64,000 nt of DNA from Streptomyces sp. NBC_01669 (lineage in GTDB: Bacteria > Actinomycetota > Actinomycetes > Streptomycetales > Streptomycetaceae): assembly GCF_026339735.1 (NCBI RefSeq), contig NZ_JAPEQG010000001.1, positions 1,302,001-1,366,000 of the forward strand, read 5' to 3'. A program made the translations under genes and the position numbers. Shown in pieces: positions 16,131-25,141 of this stretch. Numbering within the stretch: the stretch's first letter is position 1; each line of letters opens with the position of its first letter. Under the pieces are notes generated by a model. It was not told where the DNA came from, searched no databases, and was given only the letters and a program-made list of their open reading frames with translations.

Positions 16131-17264
16131 TTGGGGGTCGAGTTGAGTGAACGCGTGACCAGCGGACGGGCGACGCCGGACCGTCCGGGAGCGCGCCGCG
16201 CCGTCGCGGCCACGGCCCATGTGACGCTCGACGCCGTGGCCCGGGAGGCCGGGGTCTCACCGGCCACCGCTTCGCGGGCGCTCAACGGTACGGCCACGGT
16301 CCGCGACGATCTGCGAAAGCGGGTGCACGCGGCGGCGGATCGGCTCGGCTACATCCCCAACGCACATGCGCAGGCACTCGCCGGTTCCGCCAACAACCGT
16401 ACGGTGGGCGTCATCTGTCATGACGTCAGCGACCCGTACTTCGCCGCGATCTCCAGCGGTGTGATGCGGGCGGCTGCGGAACGGGGGCTGCTCGTCATGC
16501 TGGCCTCCACGTTCCGGGAGCCGGCGCGGGAGATCAGCTACGTCTCCATGCTGCGGGCTCAGCGCGCGCGGGCGATCCTGCTGATCGGCTCGGGCTTCCA
16601 GGACCGCGCGTGGGAGCGGGCCATGGATACCGAACTGGAGCCGTATGTCAGGGCGGGCGGGCGGGTGGCGGTCGTCAGCCGGCACCGCAGCCTGCGGGTG
16701 GACACCGTACAGCCGGAGAACCAGGCGGGGGCGGCCGCACTGGCCCGGGCACTGGTGGGACTGGGCCATCGGAGGTTCGCGGTGCTCAGCGGGCCGCCCG
16801 AGCTGACGACGGTCTCCGACCGGTTGGCCGGGTTCCGGGAGGGGCTCGCCGAGGCGGGCATCGGGCTCGACCAGGTGGTGGAGGGGGCGTTCACCCGTGA
16901 CGGCGGGTACGAGGCGGCGCGGCGGCTGCTGCTCTGCGCGGCGCGATCGCCGTACCGGGCCCGGCCGACGTGCGTCTTCGCGGTGACCGATGTGATGGCG
17001 GTCGGGGCGTTGGCGGCGCTGCGGGAGGCGGGGTCGCGGGTGCCGGAGGATGTGTCGCTGGCAGGGTTCGACGACATCCCGCTGGTACGGGAGTTGTCGC
17101 CGCCGCTCACGACGGTGGCGCTGCCCCTGACATCGATGGGCGAGAACGCGATCGCGCTGGCATTGCGGGAGGTGGGGGCCGGAAGGCGGGCCCGGGTGGT
17201 GCGGGTGGCGGGTGAGGTGGTGTTGCGGGGCAGTACGGGAGTGCCGGGGGGTGGGGTGCGGTGA
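16131..17264 (+). CDS. LacI-family transcriptional repressor
   Basis: About 377 aa: N-terminal LacI helix-turn-helix and hinge (VTLDAVAREAGVSPATASRALNG, then NAHAQALAGS), followed by a periplasmic-binding-protein-like sensor domain (VGVICHDVSDPYFAAISSGV, LAGFDDIPLVRELSPPLTTV). It should bind the GAAAGCGCTTTC palindromes at 16023-16045 and 8005-8018, so it is probably self-regulated and also controls the ABC operon and the ThuA/TIM-barrel operon. The inducer is presumably a sugar. The start is uncertain: TTG 16131, TTG 16143 and GTG 16155 are all in frame, and GGGGG at 16134-16138 best serves 16143. Confidence 0.92.
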   Translation: MGVELSERVTSGRATPDRPGARRAVAATAHVTLDAVAREAGVSPATASRALNGTATVRDDLRKRVHAAADRLGYIPNAHAQALAGSANNRTVGVICHDVSDPYFAAISSGVMRAAAERGLLVMLASTFREPAREISYVSMLRAQRARAILLIGSGFQDRAWERAMDTELEPYVRAGGRVAVVSRHRSLRVDTVQPENQAGAAALARALVGLGHRRFAVLSGPPELTTVSDRLAGFREGLAEAGIGLDQVVEGAFTRDGGYEAARRLLLCAARSPYRARPTCVFAVTDVMAVGALAALREAGSRVPEDVSLAGFDDIPLVRELSPPLTTVALPLTSMGENAIALALREVGAGRRARVVRVAGEVVLRGSTGVPGGGVR

Positions 17265-17442
17265 CCGGGTGCGTCCGGGATCCGCTCCGTCCTCCCTCAC
17301 CGGACGGGCTTGATCGTGCCGAGCGGGCTTGAACCCCGCGCGTTGCACTGCGGACAGCGCCGGCCCCGGCCCGTCCGGCGATCGAGGCCCGGAGCGGCCA
17401 CCAGGAGCGCATCAGGACCACGGAGAACGCAGGCATGAAGGT

Positions 17443-17468
17443 GCCGGACGGGCCAGGGCCCGTCCGGC
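17443..17468. terminator. bidirectional terminator between convergent lacI and beta-helix genes
   Basis: Perfect 12-bp repeat GCCGGACGGGCC and its complement with only AG between them, so the effective loop is larger. It sits between two converging transcription units. The rest of 17265-17499 shows no gene. Confidence 0.75.
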
Positions 17469-17499
17469 GGGGTGGATCACATGCGGTGAAACCGCAGAC

Positions 17500-19713
17500 C
17501 TACGGGTGGATCAGGACCTGGGACAGAGCCACGCGGCCCGTTCCCGACAGGGCGATCTTCACCGTGCGGGTCCTGCTGTCCACGTTCAGGACGGTCGGGC
17601 GCAGTGCCTTGCCACTGACGTGGACCGTGCCGTCGTCCGTGATGACGTCGAAGTCCGCTGTCGTGGTCGACGAGTTGTTCCAGATCTCGATCTGACGGAC
17701 ATGCTTCGTCGCCCCCAGGTCGACCTGCCACCAGGCATCCGCCTCGGACAGCGTCCGGGTGTCCGTGTTGGTGTCGGCATCGAGGGCGAGCGCCGCACCC
17801 GCCGTGCCCTCGGTCGAGGACTGGGTTGCGGTGCCCGTGCGTGCCAGGTCGGTGCGGAGCTGTTCGACGGAGCCTCCGTGGGCGCCTGCCCGTGCGGCAA
17901 CGGCGAGGGCTTCGGCCGGCAGGCGGTCCAGGCCGGTCGAGTTGCCCGTCATGACGGACCCCGTTCCACCGAGCGCGGGCGCCGCGGTGTCGGTCCAGTT
18001 GCCGCGGGCGGTGTTCTGGATGCCGTAGTCCGCCCAGTTGGAGACCCACTTGTAGCCGATACGGGTGATGACGTTGTTCTCGACGGTGATGTACGAGGAC
18101 TGCTCGTCGAGGTAGATGCCGTTGCCGTCGCGCTCGGTGTTGCCGAAGGCGGAGCGGTTGATGTAGTTGCCGGCGATGACGGTGCCGGGCTGGGCGCCCT
18201 GGGTGTAGATCGCGCCGCCGTCGTGCTGCTGCTGTGCGACCTCCATGACGTTCGTGATCCGGTTGTTCGTCACCTTGTTGTCGCGCAGCACGGACTGCCG
18301 CGACTCGGGCTGGTTCCAGCCCCAGCCGACCGAGATCCCGGAGTACGGCAGGTGATCGATGCTGTTGTGGTCGACGGTCAGCTCGGCCTCGTAACCGGCC
18401 CAGATGCCGACCGAGTCGGTGTACTCGACTCCGGAACGGGTGATCGTGTTGTACGCGATCGTGTTCCGCTCCCCCGCGAGCACCGGCGAGGGCATCGGCT
18501 CGGTGTCTCCCACGTACACCGCACCCGAGGACAGGTCGGTGAACGTGGAACGGGTCAGGGAGCTGTCCTTGGTGCCTGCTTCGAGCGTCGCGCCCGCCCC
18601 GCCGAGGTGGCTGAATCGCGCGTTCTCGATGGAGATGTGCTGTCCGCCGCGGACGGTGACCGCGGCGGACGGCTTGGTGTAGAAACGGCCCGCATGGTCG
18701 ACGGGGCCGGTGGCTCCGGTCAGGGTGAGACCGGCCTGCATGCCCGCGTAGCCCTCGTCGGTGCCGGGCCGGCGGTACGCCGCATACGCGAAGCCGATCC
18801 CGCTGACGGTGACGTCGTGGGCGCCGTCGACGACGAGCAGCTCTTCGGTGTGCGGAGTGATGGCCTGCGCGCGTCGCATGTCCTCGCCCTTGCGCGGCAG
18901 GTAGGTGACGGTGCGGGCCTCCGAGTTCCAGACGAACTCGCCTGGCTGGTCGAGGAGTTCGGGGGCGTTCTCGAAGAAGGCGACGCCGCTGTAACGAGTG
19001 GAGTCGACCGTCGTGGTGTCCCAGGCGGGTCCGGTGCGGTTGGTACCGCTCGCGGAGTTCGTCCAGCAGGGATGGACGAAGGTGAGCAGGTCGCCGCTGA
19101 CGCCCGCGATCCGGCAGTGGTAGTTGCGCCAGCGGACCCGGATGACGGCCTCGGCGTCCGTGGGGCGCTGCCAGTCGGCGATGCCGGTGGCTTTCGCACC
19201 GGTCATGCCGGTCTTCGTGGCGTCGCAGACGCTCGCCGCGCAGGCCTCGCCCCGGGCGCGGGTGGCACGCTTGCCGTCGACGAAGAGCTGACGCGGGGTG
19301 ACACCGGCCGGGACCTCGGCGGTCCAGGTGCCGTCGGTGTTCTGCGTCCATCCGGCGAGGGTGCGGCCGCCGGACAGGATGGGGCGCGCGTCGGGCGCCG
19401 CGGTCCAGGTGACGGTGTGTCCGTCCGTGCCGGAGTCGTCGGCGCCCAGCCGCAGGGGGGCGTCGAGGTGGTACGTGCCGCCCTTGAGGAGGACGCGGAT
19501 GTCGCGGCCGGTCTCGGTGCGCGCCTGGTCGCGGGCGCCTTCCGGGGAACACGGGCGGGCGACGGTACACGAGGTGCCGTGCCCGTCGGGTGCCGCGTAC
19601 AGGGTGCGGGCACCGGGTGCGGCCTGGGCGGTCGGGGCGGCGATGAGGGCGGCGAGGGCCGCGGCGGTGATGGCAGCGGCGGTTCCCCGAACGGCGTTCA
19701 TCGGGCGGTTCAT
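17500..19713 (-). CDS. secreted right-handed beta-helix protein with F5/8 type C domain
   Basis: 737-aa exported protein with a signal peptide (about 1-33), a long right-handed parallel beta-helix region with repeated short rungs (ITRSGVEYTDSVGIW, VTNNRITNV, GNYINRSAFGN, YITVENNVITRIGY) and a C-terminal discoidin/F5-8 type C carbohydrate-binding domain (about 595-737). Beta-helix proteins of this layout are commonly polysaccharide lyases or glycoside hydrolases; the catalytic family is not clear. ATG 19713 overlaps the stop of the M1 peptidase gene (ATGA). It is the last gene of the five-gene ABC/peptidase operon, so it is likely made together with the importer that takes up its products. Confidence 0.87.
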   Translation of the reverse strand: MNRPMNAVRGTAAAITAAALAALIAAPTAQAAPGARTLYAAPDGHGTSCTVARPCSPEGARDQARTETGRDIRVLLKGGTYHLDAPLRLGADDSGTDGHTVTWTAAPDARPILSGGRTLAGWTQNTDGTWTAEVPAGVTPRQLFVDGKRATRARGEACAASVCDATKTGMTGAKATGIADWQRPTDAEAVIRVRWRNYHCRIAGVSGDLLTFVHPCWTNSASGTNRTGPAWDTTTVDSTRYSGVAFFENAPELLDQPGEFVWNSEARTVTYLPRKGEDMRRAQAITPHTEELLVVDGAHDVTVSGIGFAYAAYRRPGTDEGYAGMQAGLTLTGATGPVDHAGRFYTKPSAAVTVRGGQHISIENARFSHLGGAGATLEAGTKDSSLTRSTFTDLSSGAVYVGDTEPMPSPVLAGERNTIAYNTITRSGVEYTDSVGIWAGYEAELTVDHNSIDHLPYSGISVGWGWNQPESRQSVLRDNKVTNNRITNVMEVAQQQHDGGAIYTQGAQPGTVIAGNYINRSAFGNTERDGNGIYLDEQSSYITVENNVITRIGYKWVSNWADYGIQNTARGNWTDTAAPALGGTGSVMTGNSTGLDRLPAEALAVAARAGAHGGSVEQLRTDLARTGTATQSSTEGTAGAALALDADTNTDTRTLSEADAWWQVDLGATKHVRQIEIWNNSSTTTADFDVITDDGTVHVSGKALRPTVLNVDSRTRTVKIALSGTGRVALSQVLIHP

Positions 19714-21185
19714 GCGGCGGCCTTCCAGTCGGGGTGTCCGGGCATGGGCGGGTTCACGGCTCCGAAGAGCCAGTCGCGCAGGAACGGGTCGAGGGATGCG
19801 TCGCCGGTGATCTTGACGGTGTGGGCGATGAACTCCTCGCTGGTGTAGGTGGAGTCCTTGAACCGCTTGACCCACTCCCGCATGACCTGGTCGAACTTCT
19901 GCTGACCGATCCGGAGGCCGAGGGCGTACAGGACGAGCGCGCCGCCGTCGTAGATGTTGGTGCCGCCGAGCGCCTTGGGCCGTCCGGGCGGGCCGTCGGC
20001 GGCGCGGACCGCGTCGAGCTTCTCGTACGTGGCCTTCATCTTGTCCGCGAAGACCGACCAGCCGCGCTCCTCGCCGTACAGCCCGGCGTAGTACACAGCG
20101 GGGCCCTCGTTGAGCCACGCCTGCTGCCAGTCGTTCGGAGTGACGGAGTCGCCGAACCACTGGTGGGTCAGCTCGTGGACCATGGTGGTCTCGTAGCCCG
20201 GCTGGCCGTTGGCGTTGAGCTTGAACCAGTTGGTGGAGAAGAGGGAGAGGGTCTGGTTCTCCAGGGCGTCGGTGTAGCCGTCGTAGATGTGGAGGCCGTA
20301 CACGGAGAACGGGTAGCGGCCGAACTTCTCCTCCAGCCAGTCCAGATGGTCGGCGGTACGGGCGACGATCGGGCCGTACTTCTCTTCCTGTCCCTGCGGG
20401 ACGATGTGCCGCAGCGGCAGTCCGCGGTGGCTGGTGCCGTACAGATAGGTGCCCTTGACGACGGCGATGCCGATGAGTTCGGTCGCCATCCGCTCGCGCA
20501 GGGCGAAGTGCCAGACGGTGGAGCCGTCGGCGCGCGGGGTCCTGTCGAGCAGTTCTCCGTTGGCGGTCGCGACATAGCCCTGCGGCGCGCTGATGTGGAA
20601 GGTCCAGGTGGCCTTGTCGGACGGGGTGTCGTTGCAGGGCAGGAACGTGTCGGCGCGCGAGGACTGGGCGGCCGAGGCGAAGCCGCCGTCGGTGCCGAAC
20701 TTCCAGCCGGTGAGGCCGAGTCGGGGTGCCTTGCCGTTGCCGTGGTAGCGGATCTCGACGGTGAACGGCTGCCCGTCGTGCAACGCTTGGGCAGGGGTGA
20801 CGGTGAGCTCCTGGCCGCTCCTGCCGGCCGACAACGCCCAGGTCGCGGCGCGCCCGGCGACGGTGACGGAGTCGATGGTGTGCCCATCGGTGTCCAGGTT
20901 GAACGCGGACAGGTCCTGGGTCGCCCGGGCATTGATCTTCACGACGGCGGTGAAGTCGTACGTCACCGGGGTGAAGTCGAAGGTCAGGTCGTAGTGGACG
21001 ACCTGGTAGCCGCCGTTGCCGAGGGTCGGGAAGAGCGGGTCGCCGACGCCGTCGGAGCCGGGGGCCGGGTCGAAGCCGCGGCTGCGGGCACTGGCGGGCG
21101 AGCCGAGGACGGGTACGGCGACCGCTGCCGCGACGGCTGCGCCGCCGAGCCGGAGCGCGGACCGCCTGCTGGTGGGAGCGCTCAT
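19710..21185 (-). CDS. secreted M1-family metallopeptidase
   Basis: 491-aa M1 aminopeptidase-like protein with a Tat signal (SRRSALRLGGAAVAAAV, about 1-33). The zinc site is complete: H337-E338-x2-H341 in VHELTHQWFGD and E360 in LNEGPA. The substrate-recognition motif of the family appears as YTDALENQTLSLF in place of canonical GAMEN. It is shorter than full aminopeptidase N and so lacks the long helical C-terminal domain. ATG 21185 overlaps the stop of the sugar-binding protein gene by one base (TGATG). A peptidase embedded in a sugar-import operon suggests a glycoprotein or peptidoglycan-like substrate. Confidence 0.92.
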   Translation of the reverse strand: MSAPTSRRSALRLGGAAVAAAVAVPVLGSPASARSRGFDPAPGSDGVGDPLFPTLGNGGYQVVHYDLTFDFTPVTYDFTAVVKINARATQDLSAFNLDTDGHTIDSVTVAGRAATWALSAGRSGQELTVTPAQALHDGQPFTVEIRYHGNGKAPRLGLTGWKFGTDGGFASAAQSSRADTFLPCNDTPSDKATWTFHISAPQGYVATANGELLDRTPRADGSTVWHFALRERMATELIGIAVVKGTYLYGTSHRGLPLRHIVPQGQEEKYGPIVARTADHLDWLEEKFGRYPFSVYGLHIYDGYTDALENQTLSLFSTNWFKLNANGQPGYETTMVHELTHQWFGDSVTPNDWQQAWLNEGPAVYYAGLYGEERGWSVFADKMKATYEKLDAVRAADGPPGRPKALGGTNIYDGGALVLYALGLRIGQQKFDQVMREWVKRFKDSTYTSEEFIAHTVKITGDASLDPFLRDWLFGAVNPPMPGHPDWKAAA

Positions 21186-22858
21186 CACTTCTTGCCCTTC
21201 TGGAAGGCCTGTTCGAACTCGCCGCGGGCCTGCTCGCCGCCCTTGGCCAGGTAGTCCTTGACCAGCTGGTCGTAGGCCGACATCGGCTTGCGGCCGGCGA
21301 TGATGTCCTTCAGGGCGTCCCCCTTCAGCGTGCCGAGGCTGCCGGAGCCCTTCGAATCCCACGTGGGCGAGGAGTACTGGAGGGTCGGGTCCGGCACCAT
21401 CATCGGGATCATCTTGGTGAACGCGTCGTGGACGTGACGGACGCCCTGCTCGGAGTCGGCGCTGAAGATCGCGGGGACGGCGGAGGCCGCGAACTTCCAG
21501 GGCACGGTGACATCCTGGGTGCCCTGCTTGGTGAGGGCCGGGTTGCCCTTGTCGTCACGGGTGAAGTCGGTGCCCTCGACGCCGTAGTTGATCAGCGTGT
21601 ACTCCTCGCTGCCGAACGGGGATGCGGCGAAGTCGGCGAAGGCGAGGATCTGCTTGACGCGGTCCCCGGACGCCTTCTTGATGTGCGTGTTCTGCAGGGC
21701 GACGTTGTCCATCCACGTGACGGCGTCCTTGCCGAACGGGACGAACGGGCGCGGGTCGTACGTCGTGTCGATCGCCTTCATCGCGGCGATGTAGCCGACG
21801 CCGGGCGCCAGATAGGTGGGCATGCCGTCATAGACGTACGCGCCCTTGCCGTTCTTGAACATGTCCGTGTACTGGGCCTTCTGCGCCCCGGACATCTGGA
21901 GGGTGCCGGGGTAGTAACAGCCCGCCCTGTACAGGTTCCGGGCGGTCTCGACTGCCTGCCGGTACTCGGGAGTTTCCAGGTCCACGGTGAACTTGCCGGT
22001 CTTGGCGTCCAGCCGCCAGCCGCCCGGCGCGCCCGCGGACATGGCGAGCATCGTGGTGGCACCCGCGATGATCGCGTACTGGTCCTTCTTGGGCCGGGTG
22101 AGCTCCTTGCAGAGCTCGATGAACCGGTCGAGGTCGGTGATCTGGTCCAGGTCCGTGACGCCGGCCTCCGCGAAGAGGTCGTGGCGGTAGAAGCCGGCGC
22201 CGCCGGTGCCGGTACGGGCGATCGGCAGACCGTAGAGCTTGCCGCCGAAGATGGCGGCCTGCCAGGCACCCTTCGGGATCGCGGCCAGGTTCGGGTAGTC
22301 CTTGATCTTGTCCCCGGCGAGGAAGGGTGTCAGGTCGGCACATGTCGCCTGGAGGAAGGCGGCCTTGTTGTCGACGCCACCGGACTCCGGGTACATGAAC
22401 AGGTCGGGCAGGCTGTCGCTGGCGACCATCGTGGAGAACTTGGTGCCGTAGTCGTCGGCGGGGACGGCGGTGATGTCCACCCGGCCTCCGAGGAGCTTCT
22501 CGATCTGCTGCCAGGCGGCGTTCTTGCCGCGCGCGGGCGGCGGCGGGGAGAACGTCTCCATCGTCGCGCTGATCGGCTCGGCCCCCTTCAGCGGGGTACC
22601 TTTCGTGGCCCGCAACGGCTTGGCCGGGTAGCTGAAGAAGCCCTGCGGGACACCGGTGGTGGTGCCCTGGAGGTCGGGCTTGAGGCCGATGTTGCGGACC
22701 GCGGAGTTCGGGAGCAGCGAGGCGCTCTTGGCCTCCGCCTTGGCGGTCGTGCCACCGTCGCCGCAGGCGGCGAGCAGCGGAGCGGCGGCCAGACCGAGAC
22801 CGACGCCCGCGCCCAGGCGGAACAGCGATCTGCGGTTGATGGGGGTGGAGCTCGACAC
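21185..22858 (-). CDS. sugar ABC transporter substrate-binding lipoprotein, LplA-like
   Basis: 557-aa extracellular solute-binding protein exported as a Tat-type lipoprotein: NRRSLFRLGAGVG, then LLAAC with Cys32. The body matches the long (over 500 aa) LplA-like binding proteins that serve oligosaccharide importers of the carbohydrate-uptake-1 type. GTG 22858 is chosen because AAGGAG lies about nine bases upstream and the Tat signal begins there; the open frame continues far upstream only as an overlap with the permease gene. Third gene of the operon. Confidence 0.92.
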   Translation of the reverse strand: MSSSTPINRRSLFRLGAGVGLGLAAAPLLAACGDGGTTAKAEAKSASLLPNSAVRNIGLKPDLQGTTTGVPQGFFSYPAKPLRATKGTPLKGAEPISATMETFSPPPPARGKNAAWQQIEKLLGGRVDITAVPADDYGTKFSTMVASDSLPDLFMYPESGGVDNKAAFLQATCADLTPFLAGDKIKDYPNLAAIPKGAWQAAIFGGKLYGLPIARTGTGGAGFYRHDLFAEAGVTDLDQITDLDRFIELCKELTRPKKDQYAIIAGATTMLAMSAGAPGGWRLDAKTGKFTVDLETPEYRQAVETARNLYRAGCYYPGTLQMSGAQKAQYTDMFKNGKGAYVYDGMPTYLAPGVGYIAAMKAIDTTYDPRPFVPFGKDAVTWMDNVALQNTHIKKASGDRVKQILAFADFAASPFGSEEYTLINYGVEGTDFTRDDKGNPALTKQGTQDVTVPWKFAASAVPAIFSADSEQGVRHVHDAFTKMIPMMVPDPTLQYSSPTWDSKGSGSLGTLKGDALKDIIAGRKPMSAYDQLVKDYLAKGGEQARGEFEQAFQKGKK

Positions 22859-22914
22859 CTGGAATCTCCTTGGGAGAGAAGGGAAGGGAAGTGCAGGGGG
22901 TGGCGGAGTGGCGG

Positions 22915-23877
22915 TCAGCCCTTGATGGCGCCGGTGAGCACGCCCTTGGTGAAGTAGCGTTGGAGGAAGGGGTAGACGCAGAGGATCGGTACGACGGCGA
23001 TCACCAGGACCGCCATCTGGACGGCCTGCTGCGGGGCGAGGACCTCGCCGGCCGACGCGGCGTTCAGGCTCTGGCCCTGGAGGACATAGGTGCGCAGGAC
23101 CATGGGCAGCGGCCACTTGTCGGAGTCGCCCAGGTACAGGAGCGAGTTGAAGAAGGCGTTCCAGTACGTCACCGCGTAGAAGAGGCTGATCACGGCGAGG
23201 ACGGCCTTGGAGAGCGGCAGGACGATGCGTACGAGGACGCGGAAGTCGCCGGCTCCGTCGACCTTCGCCGCGTCGTACAGCTCTTCGGGCAGGTTCATGA
23301 AGAAGGACCGCAGGACGACCAGGTTGAAGGCGCTGACCAGGGTGGGCATGACGAGCGCCGCGTACGTGTCGTACAGCCCAAGTCCTTTGACCAGGAGGAA
23401 GTTGGGGATGATGCCCGCGTTGAAGAGCATGGTGAACAGGGCCGTCATCAGGATGAAGCGGGATCCGGTGACATCGCGGCGGGAGAGGCCGTACGCCATG
23501 CCGACGGTGACGAGCAGGCTGGCGAGGGTGCCGAACACCGTGATGCCGAGGCTGACCACGAGCGCCCGGGTGACGACTCCGCCGGTGAAGATGGTGCGGT
23601 AGGCGTCCAGGGTGGGGTGATCGGGCCACAGGACCAGTCCGGAACTGCGGATGATGTCGGTCTGCGAGGCGAAGCTCGTGCCGATGACGCCGAGCAGCGG
23701 ATAGGCGACGGCGGCGACCACGACGACGATGGCGAGGCCCTTGGCGGCCTGCCCGACGCGGGTCGGCTTCTCCATCCACGGCGGACGGCCGTCGGACTGC
23801 TTCTTGCTCCGGGGAGTCTTCTTCGCCGGCGCCTTGGTGGGTACGGACGTGGCGGGCGGCTTCTCAACGGTCAGCAC
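22915..23877 (-). CDS. sugar ABC transporter permease, LplC-like
   Basis: 320-aa carbohydrate-type permease with six predicted spans. The EAA-type coupling loop reads LYDAAKVDGAGDFRVLVRIVLP. GTG 23877 is the likely start, overlapping the end of the preceding permease gene by 14 bases; a later Met (MEKPTRVGQ) is an alternative. A Lys/Pro-rich cytoplasmic tail precedes the first span. It pairs with the other permease and the LplA-like binding protein. No ATPase gene is in the operon, as usual in Streptomyces, where a shared MsiK-type ATPase serves such importers. Confidence 0.9.
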   Translation of the reverse strand: MLTVEKPPATSVPTKAPAKKTPRSKKQSDGRPPWMEKPTRVGQAAKGLAIVVVVAAVAYPLLGVIGTSFASQTDIIRSSGLVLWPDHPTLDAYRTIFTGGVVTRALVVSLGITVFGTLASLLVTVGMAYGLSRRDVTGSRFILMTALFTMLFNAGIIPNFLLVKGLGLYDTYAALVMPTLVSAFNLVVLRSFFMNLPEELYDAAKVDGAGDFRVLVRIVLPLSKAVLAVISLFYAVTYWNAFFNSLLYLGDSDKWPLPMVLRTYVLQGQSLNAASAGEVLAPQQAVQMAVLVIAVVPILCVYPFLQRYFTKGVLTGAIKG

Positions 23878-24886
23878 CGCGGTACACCCCTTCGTGGCCG
23901 AGGCGGTGGGCGAACTTGTTCGCGCCCAGGACGAGTGCGGTGCCGATGACCGCCTTGACGAGTCCGACGGCGGCGGCGACGCCCCAGTCGTTGTCCTTGA
24001 TGCCGTGGTAGTAGACGTATGTGTCGAGGACCTCACCGGCGTCCGGGCCGACCGCGTCGCGCTGGAGCAGGATCTGCTCGAAGCCGACGGAGAGGATCTG
24101 CCCGAGGTTGAGGATCAGCAGAAGGATCAGAACCGGTGCGATGCCGGGAAGAGTGACGTGCCACAGGCGGCGCCTGGGACCGGCGCCGTCGATCGCTGCG
24201 GCCTCGTACTGGCCCTTGTCAATGCCGAGCAGCGCCGCGAGGATGATGATCGTGCCCCAGCCGGCGTCCTTCCAGGCCACCTGAAGGGTCAGCAGCCAGG
24301 GGAAGGCGTCGGGGTCGCTCATCATGTCGTAGCGCGGCAGCCCCATGCCCCCGAGGACATCGGGCAACAGCCCGGCGCCGCCCAGGATCTGCTGGAAGAT
24401 CGAGACGATGATGACCCAGCCGATGAAGTGCGGCAGGTAGACGACGCTCTGCACGAAGCGCCGGATCCGTTCGCTGACGATGCTGTTGAGCAGCAGGGCG
24501 AGAGCCACCGGGATCGGGAAGAAGAACACCAGCTGGATGAGGGCGATCTCCAGGGTGTTGAGGGTCGCGGACCAGAAGGCCGGCTCGCCGAACGCGGTGG
24601 TGAAGTTGGCGAAGCCCACACAGGCGCTGTGCATGTAGCCGAGGTACGGCTGGTAGTCCTGGAACGCCACGACATAGCCGAGCAGCGGAACGTAGTGGAA
24701 GACGATGAAGTACAGCAGGCCCGGAAGGGTCAGCAGCAGCATCACCCGGTCCCGCTTGATCCGCTGCCAGACGGTCAGCCTGCTCTGCGGGAGAACGGCC
24801 CGGGTCGACGAAGACGACGACGTTGCAGTCCTCTGTAGCCGTTTTGACCGCTTTTCCCGAGGCAGCGGGGGTGCTGTTTCAGCCAT
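23864..24886 (-). CDS. sugar ABC transporter permease, LplB-like
   Basis: 340-aa permease of the LplB class with six spans and the coupling loop YEAAAIDGAGPRRRLWHVTLPGI. A Ser-rich, basic N-terminal tail of about 55 residues precedes the first span. ATG 24886 has AGGAC upstream and is preferred to a start at 24937. First gene of the operon; the operator-like site GTAAGCGGTTAAC lies 56 bases upstream. Confidence 0.91.
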   Translation of the reverse strand: MAETAPPLPREKRSKRLQRTATSSSSSTRAVLPQSRLTVWQRIKRDRVMLLLTLPGLLYFIVFHYVPLLGYVVAFQDYQPYLGYMHSACVGFANFTTAFGEPAFWSATLNTLEIALIQLVFFFPIPVALALLLNSIVSERIRRFVQSVVYLPHFIGWVIIVSIFQQILGGAGLLPDVLGGMGLPRYDMMSDPDAFPWLLTLQVAWKDAGWGTIIILAALLGIDKGQYEAAAIDGAGPRRRLWHVTLPGIAPVLILLLILNLGQILSVGFEQILLQRDAVGPDAGEVLDTYVYYHGIKDNDWGVAAAVGLVKAVIGTALVLGANKFAHRLGHEGVYRGADR

Positions 24887-24941
24887 GGTGCGTCCTGTTC
24901 GGCCGGTTGGCGCGTGGTGAGCCTTCTGCGGCCGCAAGTTA

Positions 24942-24954
24942 GTAAGCGGTTAAC
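24942..24954. promoter_or_regulatory. candidate operator of the second LacI regulator (ABC operon)
   Basis: GTAAGCGGTTAAC; on the other strand TTAACCGCTTAC. A closely matching 12-mer recurs upstream of the 2-hydroxyacid dehydrogenase (25116-25127) and upstream of the first M60 gene (27445-27456). The motif differs from the GAAAGCGCTTTC operator of the first LacI. Confidence 0.55.
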
Positions 24955-25115
24955 CCCAGCGTCAAGAGATCTGGAGAAACGGCTGCGTTACGCGGAGCCC
25001 TCACAGCCGAATCCTGGGGGATGAATCAGCAAAATAACCAAGAAACAGGATAGTTGACCGACGGTCATGCTTGACGGTCGGGCCTCGGGGTACCTAGCGT
25101 GCCGGTCATTCCATA

Positions 25116-25127
25116 GAACACGCTTAC
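25116..25127. promoter_or_regulatory. candidate LacI operator before 2-hydroxyacid dehydrogenase gene
   Basis: GAACACGCTTAC matches the ACCGCTTAC-type sites at 24942 and 27445 and lies 14 bases before the GTG start, where a bound repressor would block the promoter. A 13-bp palindrome, TGACCGACGGTCA (25055-25067), lies further upstream and may bind a different factor. Confidence 0.45.
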
Positions 25128-25141
25128 TGTCCGGAGGCAGG

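Noticed and set aside
17329..19848. 839-aa plus-strand frame
   Set aside because: Antisense shadow of the beta-helix gene; low-complexity Gly/Val/Arg composition and no recognisable motif.
22859..23779. Long N-terminal extension of the LplA-like binding protein
   Set aside because: The extra residues are a frame-shifted reading of the permease gene; the Tat lipoprotein signal and AAGGAG fix the start at GTG 22858.
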